Source: Zea mays (taxonomy: Eukaryota; Streptophyta; Magnoliopsida; Poales; Poaceae). Taken from it: DNA of 64,000 nucleotides. The translations under genes were made by a program, and so were the position numbers. Below, in pieces: positions 30,022 through 42,265 of the stretch. The notes under the pieces are model-generated. The model saw nothing but the letters and a program-made list of their open reading frames with translations. It had not been told where the DNA came from and ran no database searches. The DNA lies in assembly GCF_902167145.1 (NCBI RefSeq), contig NC_050098.1, forward strand, positions 76,858,207 through 76,922,206, read 5' to 3'. Position 1 is the stretch's first letter; each line of letters opens with the position of its first letter.

Positions 30022-33000
30022 TGTGGCAGAACCACCCGAATTATTCCAGCTTAAGTGCCTAAGTCACGCCTCAGGGGTCGTAACACACTTAAATCAGAAT
30101 AACCCGTCAGTTCCTCAGATCTAGTCTGATAAAGCCACTTAACCAGGATCAAATACAACATACTCACTCGAAGGTGAGTCACAGAAGAAATTCAATAAGA
30201 CAAGAATTCCCAAATTAAGGTACTGAATTATTACATAAATCAGAGTTTTTCAAGTAGCTGGTAAAAGTTCATAAAATAAGATGCAGCTTATAATTGATGT
30301 CGTCGATAGCGAGGAAATGGGCAAGACCTAGCCCACTACTCCTCGTGCTCCTCTCCTGCTGGAGCAGCATCCCACTCGACCGTCCAACCCGGTGGCAGGG
30401 TGGTAGGCTATGTCACACCATCAACCATATCCTGAAGCGTACCTGCAAAAATTATGCCACAAGCAAGGCTGAGTATACTAATACTCATCTAGACTTACCC
30501 GGTGTGAGGAAAATACTCCTCTACCTCTAGACCATGCAGATGTTTGGCTGAGGGGTTTGGTTTGCCAAAAGCACTAGCTGAGTCTAAAATCAAATTTTAA
30601 CTTTTCAATTTCTAGTATCATTATCTTAGCTAAGTGTGCTCCTTCTAAGCATACATGGTAGCAAGCATTTAGTACAATCCACAAATTATCTCATGTAACC
30701 TCATTTCACTTTTTACTCAATGTAGTACAAGGGGTCAAGCAGTCTCATTAGCTGCGAGAAGCAGACGATTCAAATCGAGTTTTTATCCTTGCAAGGTAAA
30801 CCTAAACACACGACATGTTAGGGTACTCCGACCCCACACATGTCAACCGTCCCCATCAATTCCCCGTTCGCGTGCAGGCCTCACCGCCTTGGCAAACAAT
30901 GCTCCACTGACCCTGGCTGTCGCCGTGCAGTGACTGCACTTGTACCACCATAGCTAGCATGGGAGACCCAGTCTCAGGTCGCGTGAGGGATAAAGTCCGC
31001 GCCCGGCTTCACTCAGGTACTAGGTTTACCGATTACCATATTTCCCGACATGTGCTTAGTATGTTCAAAAGCTTGACTCAGGTATCCACACATTAATCCT
31101 TAATTCCTTTTTCCCGTCTCATGGAAAAGGCATCCTCCCTGGATCCAAGTCCATAGACCAACATAGATCCTGTTATCAAGATGAATACAATCAATTCCTG
31201 ACCTCGCACGAGTGCTAGAAAAATCACTCTACTTCTACCGAGATCCTGATTAGCAAAGCAGCTACTCGACATAGCATACTAGTATCCATCTCAAAAAGGA
31301 ATTCTAAGTTCATGCAACTAGAGGTTTCAAGCAACTCCTACACTTAAGTGCACATTACAATCCTACAAGCATTAAGTGTAGTAAAGTAGCATATAATAAT
31401 ACGGCTATGCATAAACCGGGGCTTGCCTTCAATAGCTGGGGCTGCGGGGAGATGCTCGATGGCAACCTCGGGAGCTTGCTCCTGGTCTTCCTTTTGGACA
31501 ATTCCTTCCTCGGGGATGAGCACGTACTCTCCGTCAACGAGATTACAATCTACTAAATGCAATGAGTAAGATACATGCATGATATGATATGTGCTTTAGC
31601 AATAAAACTTTGATGGTGAATGATCCACTTAATTCAGATACAGTTTAATTTTGCTACTGAAGATTTTTGGTGGTATTCTTAGTCTTTTAGATCACACTCA
31701 GTTAAACTAAGTGGTAAGTCCATTTTGGTGTTCCACTGAATTCTTTTTAAAGCCTTAGTGAAAATTTGTCAAGATTTCAAGTTGAACTTATTGGGGCGAG
31801 GTTTATCTTCATTTCTTTCCCTTCATTTCTTTTATGTTTTTAAAGTGGGTTTGAACTACAAGTTGTCATAATAAATTTTCAAAATTTCTGTAAAAATTAC
31901 AGTGGCTTCTTACTGGTGTATAATTCTATGTCCTAAAATTTGGGGCTTAAAGAGTGGATAGTTCTCTCTGGACAAAATTATCAAATATTAGGGCAGAAGG
32001 GGTGCTTTGAACTACAGTTACCATTTAACAGTAGGTTATTCTCTAAGACTTATTTTTGCTGGAATTTAGATGTTACAACATGACTTTGCAAAAATTTCTA
32101 GCCATTAATACTTATTAGTTATTTTGCTATGATGTTCTAAAGTTTCTAGCCAAAGGGGTGCTTTCTACTACCACTATATTTGAAAAATATCAAACAACAA
32201 ATTTCTTGATTTTTCCTAGCTTATTCTTTGTGCAAGAGCAATCATTCTGAAGTTTTGCATCTTTTTGCTTAAGGGAAGAGGTGGTAGGAATTATTTGTAT
32301 TAAATGGGCTTTTTCATGAAGTATTGGCAATAGGTATTATTTTGCATCTTTCAAATGGGTTTGCATTTTTCTCTGGTGGCTTATCTCATTATTGATCTAG
32401 CAAAATTTTATTTGCCCATTATTGCATTTTTCTTGGGTTACTCATGATTTATTTGAATTAGGACCCAATATCAAGTTTTATTTGTTTACCCTACTTAAAA
32501 TGATGGGCTGGGGTGGTTATCATTTTTGTAGTGGGGTTCTATTTGTTACAAGTCCACTAGATTTTTATTAACAATTTTGGATTTGCTTTTATAATTCCAA
32601 TAATTGTTTTCTAGTTGGAATAATGCTAAAATAAACATTTCACTTTAATTCTGTTCTGGACTAGAGGTCCCTTTATTTTTCCTAGGTTCTCTGTTACTTA
32701 AGTAGGCTAGAAAAAATAATTGCACTCATTGTTCACTATTTTCTAATGCCTTTCTGATTTTCCTAAGTTTTGGGAAAATGGCTTTTAATGGATATCCCTA
32801 CTAAATTTTTCAATACTGGGGTTCTCACTATTTTTAAACAGTGTTTAAATGGGGTTTGAACATCTACAAATTTTGGTTAGGTTCAGCACAGAAGCTTAAC
32901 TAATTTTCTTTAATTTAATAAGGTTTGGTTAGTTTCTGTATTTAATTCCAAACTCTAAAATTTAGAACAGAAAACATGGGGTTCAATATTTTTAATTGGT

Positions 33001-34530
33001 AGTCCATAATATTTAGAATCCAACAAAATTGGTTTGATAGTTTTTGGTTAAGTATTTCTCAAGTTTTGAATTTCCTAAGTTCTCTGTTCATTAAAAAGAT
33101 TAAACAGAAATGATTAAATGGGAAACGACTTTGCATCGGGGTCCCTGGCGGGTGTTTTTAAGTTTCCTTACAAACTAGTCCTTGAGCTACTTTTCAAATG
33201 TGTCGCTGACAGTTCAGAAAACCCCCTGGGGTTCCTCTAAACCTAACCCGAGGTCCTTCCCCCAAATTAAACAGTACCCGCGGCGGAGGAAAGGGCGGAG
33301 GGGCTTACCGGCGGCGGGACTGCTCCGGTGAGGTGGCCGAGGGTGTAGGGGAGGTCATGAGGGGCACGGCGATGTGCGGGTCGCCATCGGGGACGGTCGG
33401 AGTCGCCCGGTCCACGTGCGCAGGCGGGGGAGCTCGTCGGCGGCGAGGAGTCTGGCCTATCCAGGGCACAATTGACCAATCAAATGGGTCAGAGAGCTTC
33501 ACCAATGATCAAGGAGGGTGTGTGCGCGAGGAATTGAAGAACGGCTCACTGAATTGCTCGGTCTACACGCGCAGGCCGGCGGCCGAAGTCCGGCGAGGAC
33601 GATCTTGGCTTTCCGGTGAAGTTCTGCCAGGTCCGAGAGCTTGGGAAGCTTCACAAGCTCTTGGCGAAGCTATCCGAGCGGCTGGCGCGGCTTGGAAGCG
33701 ACCGGAGTGGGCTAGCCACGGTGGCCGAGGCTCAGGTGGCAATGGCGGGCGGAAGAGAGCTCGCCGGAGCTAACGAGGCAACGCAGAGAGAGGTCGAGTT
33801 CAAGCATGGATTGGCTCCAAATCTTTGAGATTATGGCCATGATCCTGTTGAGAGATCTCTTCCTCTGACATTCCTTTGTCATTTGTGTGTGGAGGCTTGC
33901 AGGTTTTGCTGACTGGATCAAGAGATAGAGAGGGGAGAAATCGGGTTTGTCTCACTGCCGCGCACAGAGAGAAGATCGCGGGTTTGACGTGTCCAAGGCA
34001 CTCGTCCCGAAGCCATATTCTGATATGAGGTAGAGGGGTTAGTTAGGCACAATTTTTCAATGGGGTCATTAGGAATTGAGCTAGGGATCAAGGTGAACAC
34101 GCTCGGTCTTTGGCTCAAGGTCTGAAATTCAGAATTCTGAATTTCAGAAATCCCTATTGAACCCTCACTTGAGAAGCTTGTTTGGAGTTTTTATTTAACT
34201 ATTTTGGCCAAGCTTCCATAATCTTTATTATAGATTATTTAGTATACTTCAATGTTCATAATTGGCCTAGGCCATGATTTTATATTTTTCATGGTCTTTT
34301 ACCCCTTTCCTTTATTTCTACTTAATTAGCTCAATTAGGGTTGGTATTAGGGTTTCAACACTCTTTCCTTTTTGAAAAATCTTATTTGTTTGGAACATGA
34401 CTCTTTAGATATATACTTAGATCATTTCTTCTTAAGTTAATTTGATGCTTCATGCTTAATTTGGTTCACATGAAATTTTAATTCTTGGGTTAGCACTGAG
34501 AGAAACCCTAGGTGACACTGGGGTGTCACA
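30022..34530 (-). repeat. Element C 5' LTR (right), 4509 bp, promoter deleted
   Basis: Pairs with 19413-23855. It lacks the 166 bp corresponding to 22930-23095, which contain the TATA motif; the junction lies at about 33774. It keeps 231 bp (32323-32553) missing from the left copy, flanked by AAGT direct repeats. Confidence 0.95.
33302..33310 (-). promoter_or_regulatory. Possible 5' splice donor in element C LTR
   Basis: The minus strand reads CCGGTAAGC. It is conserved in the left LTR (22464-22472), and a related solo LTR has CGGTAAGCC in the same place (47791-47799). In both families it lies about 520 bases downstream of the TATA motif. Donor use is inferred. Confidence 0.35.
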
Positions 34531-34535
34531 CCTGG
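34531..34535. repeat. TSD of element C, right copy (CCTGG)
   Basis: Matches 19408-19412. Confidence 0.95.
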
Positions 34536-35571
34536 CAGCGGTGGCACTTGATGTTGGAGGAGCGGCCTGTGGAAGAGTTGGTCATAGCAGGTTTTGCTGC
34601 AACACTCAAAGGCACAGCGGAAGATGTGGACGTCCGTACACCCGAAGATGATGACGCCTTGGATGGCGTGGCGCGAAAGTGCTTCTCCTCCGCTGTTGAC
34701 GACCCTGTAATTCTTTTTCTGCCAACATAGAAAGATGGAACAAGCGTTGTATAGAATGATATTCTTTATAATAAAAAATATCCTGAATCTCCCGCCTCAA
34801 TCCCCCATAAAACCTAACCATTTGATCCTCCGGATCCTCAACTACCCCACATCGTAGCATACCTTTCTGAAGCTCTTGGTAGTATTCCTGTACCGACATG
34901 TCTCCCTGATCTAAGCGTTGCAATTTTTTTTGAAGATCATGTCGATAAGAAGGGGGAATAAAGTGAGCTCGCATCTCCTCTTTTAATGCATTCCATGTTT
35001 GTGGTGCAGCACGTGTGTTAACAAGTTCATTCCACCAAATGATAGCAAAATCTCTAAATTCACTAGTGGCTTGTCTAACCCTATGCTGCTCAGAAACAAG
35101 ATGGGAATTAAATTTTTGTTCTACCATCATCTCCCAGTCTAAGTAAGCTTCAGCATCATAAGAACCCATGAACGGTGGAATAGAGAACTTAATCTTAGCA
35201 AATGGATCATGGTCTGGTTCAGGATTACGATGACAACGTCTACCATTACCTCCCATACCTTGTCGATTACGTGCGAGACGTTGTCGCAGCGGTGCATAAA
35301 CATCGTCGTCATCGTCGTCGTCATCCACAGGAGAGTGAGCTGGGGCTGAAATTGGTGGTGGGGGACGAGCCTCCAGTACGTCCATGCGTGTAACAAGTTC
35401 AACAACTCGTTGATCAAGCTGCTCATAGGATGTCGCCGCAGAGTCCTGGTATTTTTTAAAAGCTTCAGTCATTGCACGCATCATCTCCTTCAATTCCATC
35501 TGAGAGACACACTCATCGTCGTTAAGCTTAGGCCCCTTGTCCTTGTCCATTTGATTCTTTGGTCCTGTCAT
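34536..35571 (-). pseudogene. Element B gag, N-terminal and capsid part
   Basis: Minus-strand gag from the ATG at 35571. It has an acidic repeat of Asp (about 35305-35330) and a capsid region with AYLDWE and IIWWNEL motifs (about 35020-35150), then the SVQEYYQEL segment. The frame shifts near 34660-34690 and the earlier frame stops at 34606. The shifted frame continues to the first half of a CCHC knuckle (CHRC) at the insertion point of element C. The second half of the knuckle and the protease lie at 18314-19412. The 34606-35571 frame has no internal stop. Confidence 0.82.
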
Positions 35572-36881
35572 TGTTAGCACAAAACAGAGACAAAAAGGAA
35601 ACAAACAATGTGAACCTAGAACTATCTCTCAGGGTGGTGGTGGAGGTGGAATACGAATTATGAAGCGTCTTACCCCGCTCTTACAACGTTCTTACCAGCA
35701 TTGCAGGTGGCAAACGGTGACCGGTGTGACTGTCTAACGAGCGTGGGTGTGATTGCAAAGGAGTACCTGTTCTGCTCGAGAGAAAGCTGGAGTTCCGGGA
35801 CGGCTGACTAAATATATATATGTGGCACACAAGTCAGTAACAGATAGCAATGCTGAATAAGTGTTCCAAGTACTCGTCCTAGTTGCTGGCCTAGAAAATG
35901 TAATAGAACAGTTGGAACAAGGCACAAGAAAGGAGGTACAAGTATATGGGTGCAGCAAGAAAACAGGCTTGGGGCAAAATAATCACAGAGGTGCACAGAA
36001 CACTTACGTTTCTGGTTATGTGCTACTCTTTTTTTCTCTTTTTTTGTTTGTGATTTGTTTTCAAATATTTTTTTATATTTTTCTATTCTGCAGCAGCACA
36101 TAAGAAGAAAACCCACCATGTTTCAGATTTTTTTGTACAATGACGCGTTCTCTGAAATTTCTACAAGTTTGCCCTAAAATCGGAATAAATGTTTGGAAAA
36201 TGAGAAGTCCTATTTCTAGGCCGAATTTGGGAATTTTAAAAACAGCGAATCCAACTAATCCGGAAAGAATAAGATGCAAAATTTAATTTTGTGCGATTTG
36301 ATAAAAAATGGGCCTGATTCGAGTTCTGAGCCGAAAGTTATGGCCGTTTTTAGTTTGGACTCCGAATCAGGGTTTCTGGCGAGGTGTTGGAAGGGTGAGG
36401 GGTTCAGTTTTTTTAGATAGGGTTGGTTTTAGAGATAGGATCTATTTTGTGGATAAGGTAGATTGTAGAGATAGGATCCATTTTGTGGATAGGGTTGGTT
36501 TTAGAGATAAGATTTGTTTTGTGGATATGGTCGGTTTAGATACAAGATCTGTTTTGTGGATAGGGTCGGTTTTAGGGATAGGATCTGTCTTGTGGATAGG
36601 GTCAGTTTTAGAGATAGGATTTGTTTTGTAGATATGGTCGGTTTTGTAGGATGGAAGCGGATGGACACAATCAAAATGAACCAAAAAAATCTAATCCAGC
36701 AACCAAACTCAACTAGAACACGAACTCAGAAATGCGGACTCTAAAACTGAATTGTGCAAAGGCTAAGGCGAATGTTTTAGGTCGCAATAAACTGATCGTA
36801 TTTATTTTTTTGGCTTTTTATGGACTATGGGATGAAACAAAACTAATCTAAAGGTAGGATTATACCTCATGGGCAACCTGG
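35572..36881 (-). other. Element B 5' leader, 1.3 kb
   Basis: Long leader between the primer site and gag. It contains a 36-bp minisatellite (36421-36650). No supported ORF; open frames across the minisatellite exist on both strands because the unit is a multiple of three. Confidence 0.6.
36421..36650. repeat. 36-bp minisatellite in element B leader
   Basis: Six full units and a partial unit of 36 bp (one is 35), starting at 36421, 36457, 36493, 36529, 36564, 36600 and 36636. The unit core is GGTCGGTTTTAGAGATAGG followed by a TTTTGTGGATA part. Confidence 0.9.
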
Positions 36882-36894
36882 AAATCTGATACCA
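36882..36894 (-). other. Element B primer-binding site (tRNA-iMet)
   Basis: The minus strand reads TGGTATCAGATTT two bases inside the 5' LTR. Confidence 0.85.
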
Positions 36895-37276
36895 ATTGAT
36901 AGTAGACGCGGCCCGATCTTCCGTGAGATACGATAACTAGATTGAGTGGAGATCTCGATGTTGATGATCCAAGGCTCCGAGCGAACGGTTCCTCGCAATC
37001 ACTACACCACTGCTCCGTTGGTTATCACCCATGGCACACAAATGACCTCGCCACGAAGGCTTATCCCTGCAAGCGCAATCAATAACACAAGCAAGAACAT
37101 GAAAGAAACGCAACCAAAATTGTATTGATTACGGGATGGGGTCTCACAAACCGATGACGACGATATTGTTCGATGATAGAATTGATCTAAGTAAAACCCA
37201 AAACCTAATGTGGCGGCAGCTGCTGAATAAATAGAGTATTAGGGCGTGCGTGACCCCTAAACTCGCCCCTAATGGG

Positions 37277-40200
37277 TGTCACACCCGGTTCCAAGGGGCA
37301 GAGCCGGGTGCATAGCATATGTGTGCCAGGATCTATTTCCACACATATGTTGACGTCACAAGTGTAATATATCAAAAGAACAATGCATAAAAGCGTAAAT
37401 AACGATTATATTAACATATTACACTTTGAACAGACATAATGTCTTAACCTTTATTCATCAAAGTACAACGGAACAAGGACATCCATCCAGAGGAAGATGA
37501 CCGAGGGTATCACTAGACTAGCATCCATGGAGTCCAACATCATAACTTCATCTGCAACTTCTGATCAAAAATTAAGCAAGGGTGAGCTCACTTATGGTCG
37601 GGGCTCAGCAAGTGGGGGAAAAACTAATGCAAGTTTAACAAGGTGAGGCTAAGGTTGAGAAGTAAGCATTTTAGTTGGTCAACATTTTATTAACAACACC
37701 TGTCTTACTAATAAGTGTGAATCCCAAGTATTCCCATTAAACAAAGGTATAAGAGTATATCAAAAACACTTAAGTGAAACCACTTAAGCAAACCATTGGC
37801 AGATCATCGGATCTCGATTTATTTCCATCTTCAAGTTCAATTATCATGTGAGGAGTCCAGCTGCTCATAACCGTGAGCACGGCTGCTATATCAGTTTTAC
37901 ACTCTGCAGAGGTGGCGCATCTTTACCCATGAGTCGCGATTCCCTTCTAGCCCGGGTTAGCTAGACCCGTATTCACTTCCGAGGTGAATGGCCAGGTTCT
38001 CACTACGAGGCTTCTCCCTAGAGTCCTCATTACGCAAATGCTGGAAATGGTCAAACTGCATAAGGCACACCTACCGTAACTAACTTATAGTCCAGACTAT
38101 AGGGTAAAGCTTTGGGAACTATGCCCGTATCCAATCTGCCTGAGCCGGAACTATAAGAGCTTGCCAGATGCCCCCGTTCCTGTTGACCACGACCAGCACC
38201 CAACATAAGGCTTCCCTAGTTATTTAGCCAAGACCAGAGCCATGATAGTTCTCATGGTAGCACTATTTTCTCGGGTGGTCACTCCATGCTCCAATTAATA
38301 TGCAATAATCTTGTTTAACCATCGGGTTAACAACAATAATGTAAACTTACCATTTTGGAACATTAATATCATAAGCGGGAGTGACTGCATAAAGTTAAGT
38401 TGTAGCAATAGCAAAGCTACGAAGGTAAATCATAATCCCAGGTTTGATCAAGGAATAAGGTTGGAAAGGTTATCTAAATAGGTAACCCGTCAAATTATGC
38501 ATATATATCCAAAAGAGTAAACTTTATTAAATGTATTGTTTGGGATCAAACAAAGTATGCAGAGGGAGAAGTCCACTTGCCTTTCTTATTGAAAACTTGA
38601 GGTTCTTCCACGGATAGGAATAGATCTTGATTCTTAACTACTAGATCAACCACTGAATATCACACAAACAAACAAGAAGAACAAACACCACTCAATAACA
38701 TACCACATTCACCATACGTAAAGCTAAAAGAAAGCCTAACAAAAAGAGCGTTCGCTTTTTAAAACATCACACGTAATGGTTATAATAAAAAGGTATTCTC
38801 AAAGTGTGTGATTTATACTTTATAAAACAAGACATGATCTTAAAATATCTTAATTAAAATATACAAATATTAGATTTGCCATTTTAATCCTTTATAAAAG
38901 CATATGTGGTATGTCTGAGATTAAGATGATATAACACGTTATAACAATATTAAACCTTTTTAACCTTTTAGAAAAGATATATGTTATATATCTAAGGTTA
39001 ATGTGCTACGAAACATGTTATTAATTTTAGAAGCATTATGGAACATATTATAAATATTGTTAACCAATCACTTATGACAAATTAAGATATAAGTTTAAAT
39101 AGGTTTTATGTGAAAAGATCATTATTATTAAACACCTATTTATGGAAAGTTATGGTATATGCCTTAAATGAACTTTTATGTAAAAGACAATGAACAAACA
39201 ACTATATTTTATTTCTATTAGAAAGTACATGTCCTATATTCTTTATTAAGAAAGTTATATACAAAACAATATATAAACTAACATTTTAATTATTATTAAA
39301 GAACATGAACAATAATTTCCTTAGTTTATTCTTTAGGAAAAACTAAGTGATATATAGATAATATGAACTTAATTTGATGGATGGTTAATCATGCCTAGAA
39401 AAATAATTAACTCATTATAATTTAGGAACAAATGATCTAATTCATTAATAAGGAAACTATATTCAATCTAATATAAACTATCATTTTAGTTTACAAAATC
39501 AATAAGACTAATTAATCCATTTTAACACTTATTTTAGGAAAAAGCCCTATATTACTTTTAAACATAGCGAGACATAATATATCATCATTTATAATAACTT
39601 ATTCAAGGCTAAATCAAATTTTATGGGAAATATAATTAAACATATATTTATCTTTTATTTTTATTAAGAAACATATGATCTACAATTTCTTTTAAATTTC
39701 TATTTAAGAAGGTTGTACTTAAATAACTATGTTCGACAATGTTTACTATTTATTTACTATCATTTTGACGATGTGAGCACTAAATTAAGCCATTTTAATC
39801 TTTTTAATAGAAAACTCTATTTCTTTAGTGTGAATAACCAATGTAATTATGTATGCAACATATAAAGCTTGAATATAAATCTAATTTAAATTTTAGGATG
39901 AAATATAAATGTCTTTATGCTAATTAACTAAGAAAATTGTGTTCTACTTTTCCTTAAATTTTCCAATAAGATAAATTACACATAAATCAATTATAATAAC
40001 TATAGTTCAAACTTATTTTTAAAACATGTAAACTATTGCAATCCCAAATCAAATGTGTATCACAAATTTACAAAGTTAACAAATTAATATTTAATTTATT
40101 TGAGTCTCACATGCATATTTTAAAATAAAGAAAATTGTCGCAGGGGTTAGTTAAAAATTAAACGTAGATGATAGGTGGTAGCGCGTCAATAAATTGGACC

Positions 40201-41736
40201 GTTCTTCTACCTTCGAATCGTGGACAGAAAATAGATCGTCGCAGCTTGCGTGAAGGAAGGAACACAAGGATCCGATGTGACTTCACGGTGTCGATTCTTC
40301 AGCACGACGAGGCTACGCAGGGTGTCGGCGAACTCCGGCGAACGGGATTGGCAAACAACAGGATCAGTAGGGCGTCGTGGCAGGGTACCGAACGGACGCA
40401 AACGACTAAGCGCGGCGTGGTGGAACACAGAGCTTCGGCAAGGGGTTTCCCACCACGCGACAGCGCAGCGATGCTTGAGCAGAAAGAGCAGGCGTACGAG
40501 ACGAGAGTGAGCAGGGGAGGGAGTTGAGCTCGGCGTCCATTTTATAGAGGAGGGAGGAGATGAGAGGTCGGCTGGGAAGAGATGTATGGCTGGCGGTTTC
40601 AAGGCCATTGATGGCATTCACGGAGCTTCAATGAGGGAGAGAGAAACGGATGCATTGAAGTTCATAACGCAGGAGAGAAACGGACGAGCGGTCGAGGTCG
40701 CTTGCGGTTCAGCTGCTTGGTCGGGTTTCTTTGGTCGGTCCTGGGCGCCTGGTCGTCGGGGTTGGCCGGCCTGTGCGGGGTCGGGCTGCAGCACCGGGGC
40801 GGGTCGAGCGCGCGCAGCGCGGCGCTGGGTGCGCGCGGCCGAGGCTGTGCAGGCGCGCTAGGAAGGCGAGTTCGCGGGCACAGGGGCGCGCTGGGTGCGC
40901 GGGATGGCCGGGTCGCGCGGCGCCAGGCGGGTCGGCTTGAGCGCGTGCGGCCTGGGCGCCTGGGTCTCGCGGGAAGGGAATGCCGAGAGAGGGGAGGGAA
41001 AGAGAGAGGAGAGAGGAGAGAGAAGAGAGGGAGGGAGAGAAGGAGAAATGGCGGCTGCCAGGGAAGGAGAGGAGGCTAGGGCGCGGCCGGCTGCTTAGGG
41101 TTAGGAATATTGGGGGCTAGGTCGGCTGTTGGGCCATATGGGCCAAACGGCCGGTAGGATTAGGTTTTGTGTTTTTTCTCTTTTTTTTAATTCCCTTTTT
41201 TCTAAATTCAAAATACATATTTAAATAACTCTAAAACTTATAATAATTAAACTAAAAGTATTTATAAATATAATATTTATTTTTTTGACTAATAACTATA
41301 TTATTTTTGTGAATTTTTCTTCAAGAATAAATGTTATTAAATATTCAAAAACCAATCTTGCGCAATCCAAATTATTCCAAATGCAAATAAATGACACACA
41401 ATTAAATGAAAAACTTATTACCCTGATTACCACTAAAATTATTAATATAAATATTTTCTAAAAATCTTATTTTAGCAATTCATTATTGTTTTATAAAATG
41501 AGATTTTCTTTACAAGATCAAATCCATAAATTGGATTTGCAAAAAAATCAATTCAAACAAAACATATGCTTCGGCACGAGTGCAACAAACACTTGGTAAA
41601 ATTTTATCTATTCAAGAATTGTTCAAATTATTTATATTACCCTTTTACTATTAGAAATCATAAGTATTTTTCCTTTCTATTGAAAAATAATAATATAAAC
41701 TAAGTTATCTTCAATTGATGGATTTAGGGTGTTACA
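37277..41736 (-). mobile_element. Solo LTR, 4460 bp, inserted in element B 5' LTR
   Basis: It starts TGTCACACCCGG, ends GGTGTTACA, and is flanked by ATGGG at 37272-37276 and 41737-41741. There are no coding domains, primer site or internal repeat pair, so it is a solo LTR left by LTR-LTR recombination. It contains an AT-rich half (38700-40140), a TATA motif (40541-40551), a GC-rich block (40700-41100) and a homopurine stretch (about 40985-41047). Its start resembles element D. ORFs in the GC-rich block are not supported. Confidence 0.88.
40541..40551 (-). promoter_or_regulatory. TATA box of the 37277-41736 solo LTR
   Basis: The minus strand reads CTATAAAATGG, upstream of a GC-rich leader, as in the other long LTRs here. 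Confidence 0.55.
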
Positions 41737-42230
41737 ATGGGCTTCGACACGATACACGGCCCAACGGCCCAACAGACGGTGTCGCAGCACCAAAACATAA
41801 TATGAACGCTGAATTGTTTCGACGATTCCTGTTGACTCCGGTGAATTTTAAGGTGAAACTAGTTGGGTTGGTTAGATAATCTCCTTATCTTTCCAATCAT
41901 ATCAAGTCCGTCGCAATCGGAGTCCAGATGCATCCTGGGCGTCCATTTTAGTGCAGACTGGTCCTGGAACCCGAGATGGAGTCGCGGCCGAGTCGAACTT
42001 GATCTCCTTCCTGTTGTGGCTGCCCTTGCTGCTCCTCCTCAACACCTTGGCCTTTCCCAAGTCCTTGGTGGTCCTCTCCAAGGTACCAAATCATCAAAAC
42101 ATCCATGGCCCCAAGCGTAAGCTCTAAAACACAATTAACTAGGGTAGAACGTACCTAGAGATTTAGCTGTCGTGCACGAGATCGTGTTATCGGTCCATTT
42201 ATTGTATGTATAGAAGTGATGTCCTCATCA

Positions 42231-42235
42231 TTAGC
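42231..42235. repeat. TSD of element B, right copy (TTAGC)
   Basis: Matches 17515-17519. Confidence 0.95.
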
Positions 42236-42252
42236 GGTCCTACAGTCAGCAC

Positions 42253-42265
42253 GACTTTGATACCA
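42253..42265 (-). other. Element A primer-binding site (tRNA-iMet, divergent)
   Basis: The minus strand reads TGGTATCAAAGTC four bases inside the 5' LTR. It matches tRNA-iMet over the first eight bases and then diverges. Confidence 0.75.

Larger units (their letters stand above)
19413..34530 (-). mobile_element. Element C: Tekay/Del-lineage Ty3/gypsy retrotransposon, decayed
   Basis: Full-length minus-strand element of 15118 bp with LTRs of 4443 and 4509 bp and a TSD of CCTGG. It has a tRNA-Met primer site, an accessory ORF, gag, pol with chromodomain, and a polypurine tract. It inserted into B's gag. The LTRs differ by many substitutions and by two large indels (166 and 231 bp), so it is older than the copia and Huck copies. 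gag-pol has nine in-frame stops, all TAG or TGA, and one frameshift. Confidence 0.93.
17520..42230 (-). mobile_element. Element B: non-autonomous Ty3/gypsy element lacking RT, RNase H and integrase
   Basis: LTRs of 870 bp (17520-18389) and 869 bp (36897-42230 after removing an insert) flank a primer site, gag, protease and a pol tail. With C and the solo LTR removed it is about 5.1 kb. On the minus strand the LTR starts TGATGAGGACATC, and the pol tail runs into the 3' LTR. Both recall the CRM (centromeric) chromovirus group, but this assignment is tentative. The RT, RNase H and integrase domains are absent, so movement would need enzymes from a partner. Whether the loss came before or after insertion is not visible here. 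Confidence 0.85.
36897..42230 (-). repeat. Element B 5' LTR (right), interrupted by a solo LTR
   Basis: The LTR is 36897-37276 and 41742-42230; with one TSD copy removed it totals 869 bp, matching the left LTR. Confidence 0.93.

Noticed and set aside
36308..36744. ORFs across the 36-bp minisatellite in element B leader
   Set aside because: Open on both strands only because the repeat unit is a multiple of three.
40586..41098. ORFs in the GC-rich block of the 37277-41736 solo LTR
   Set aside because: Low-complexity frames in an LTR with no domain; better explained as promoter leader.
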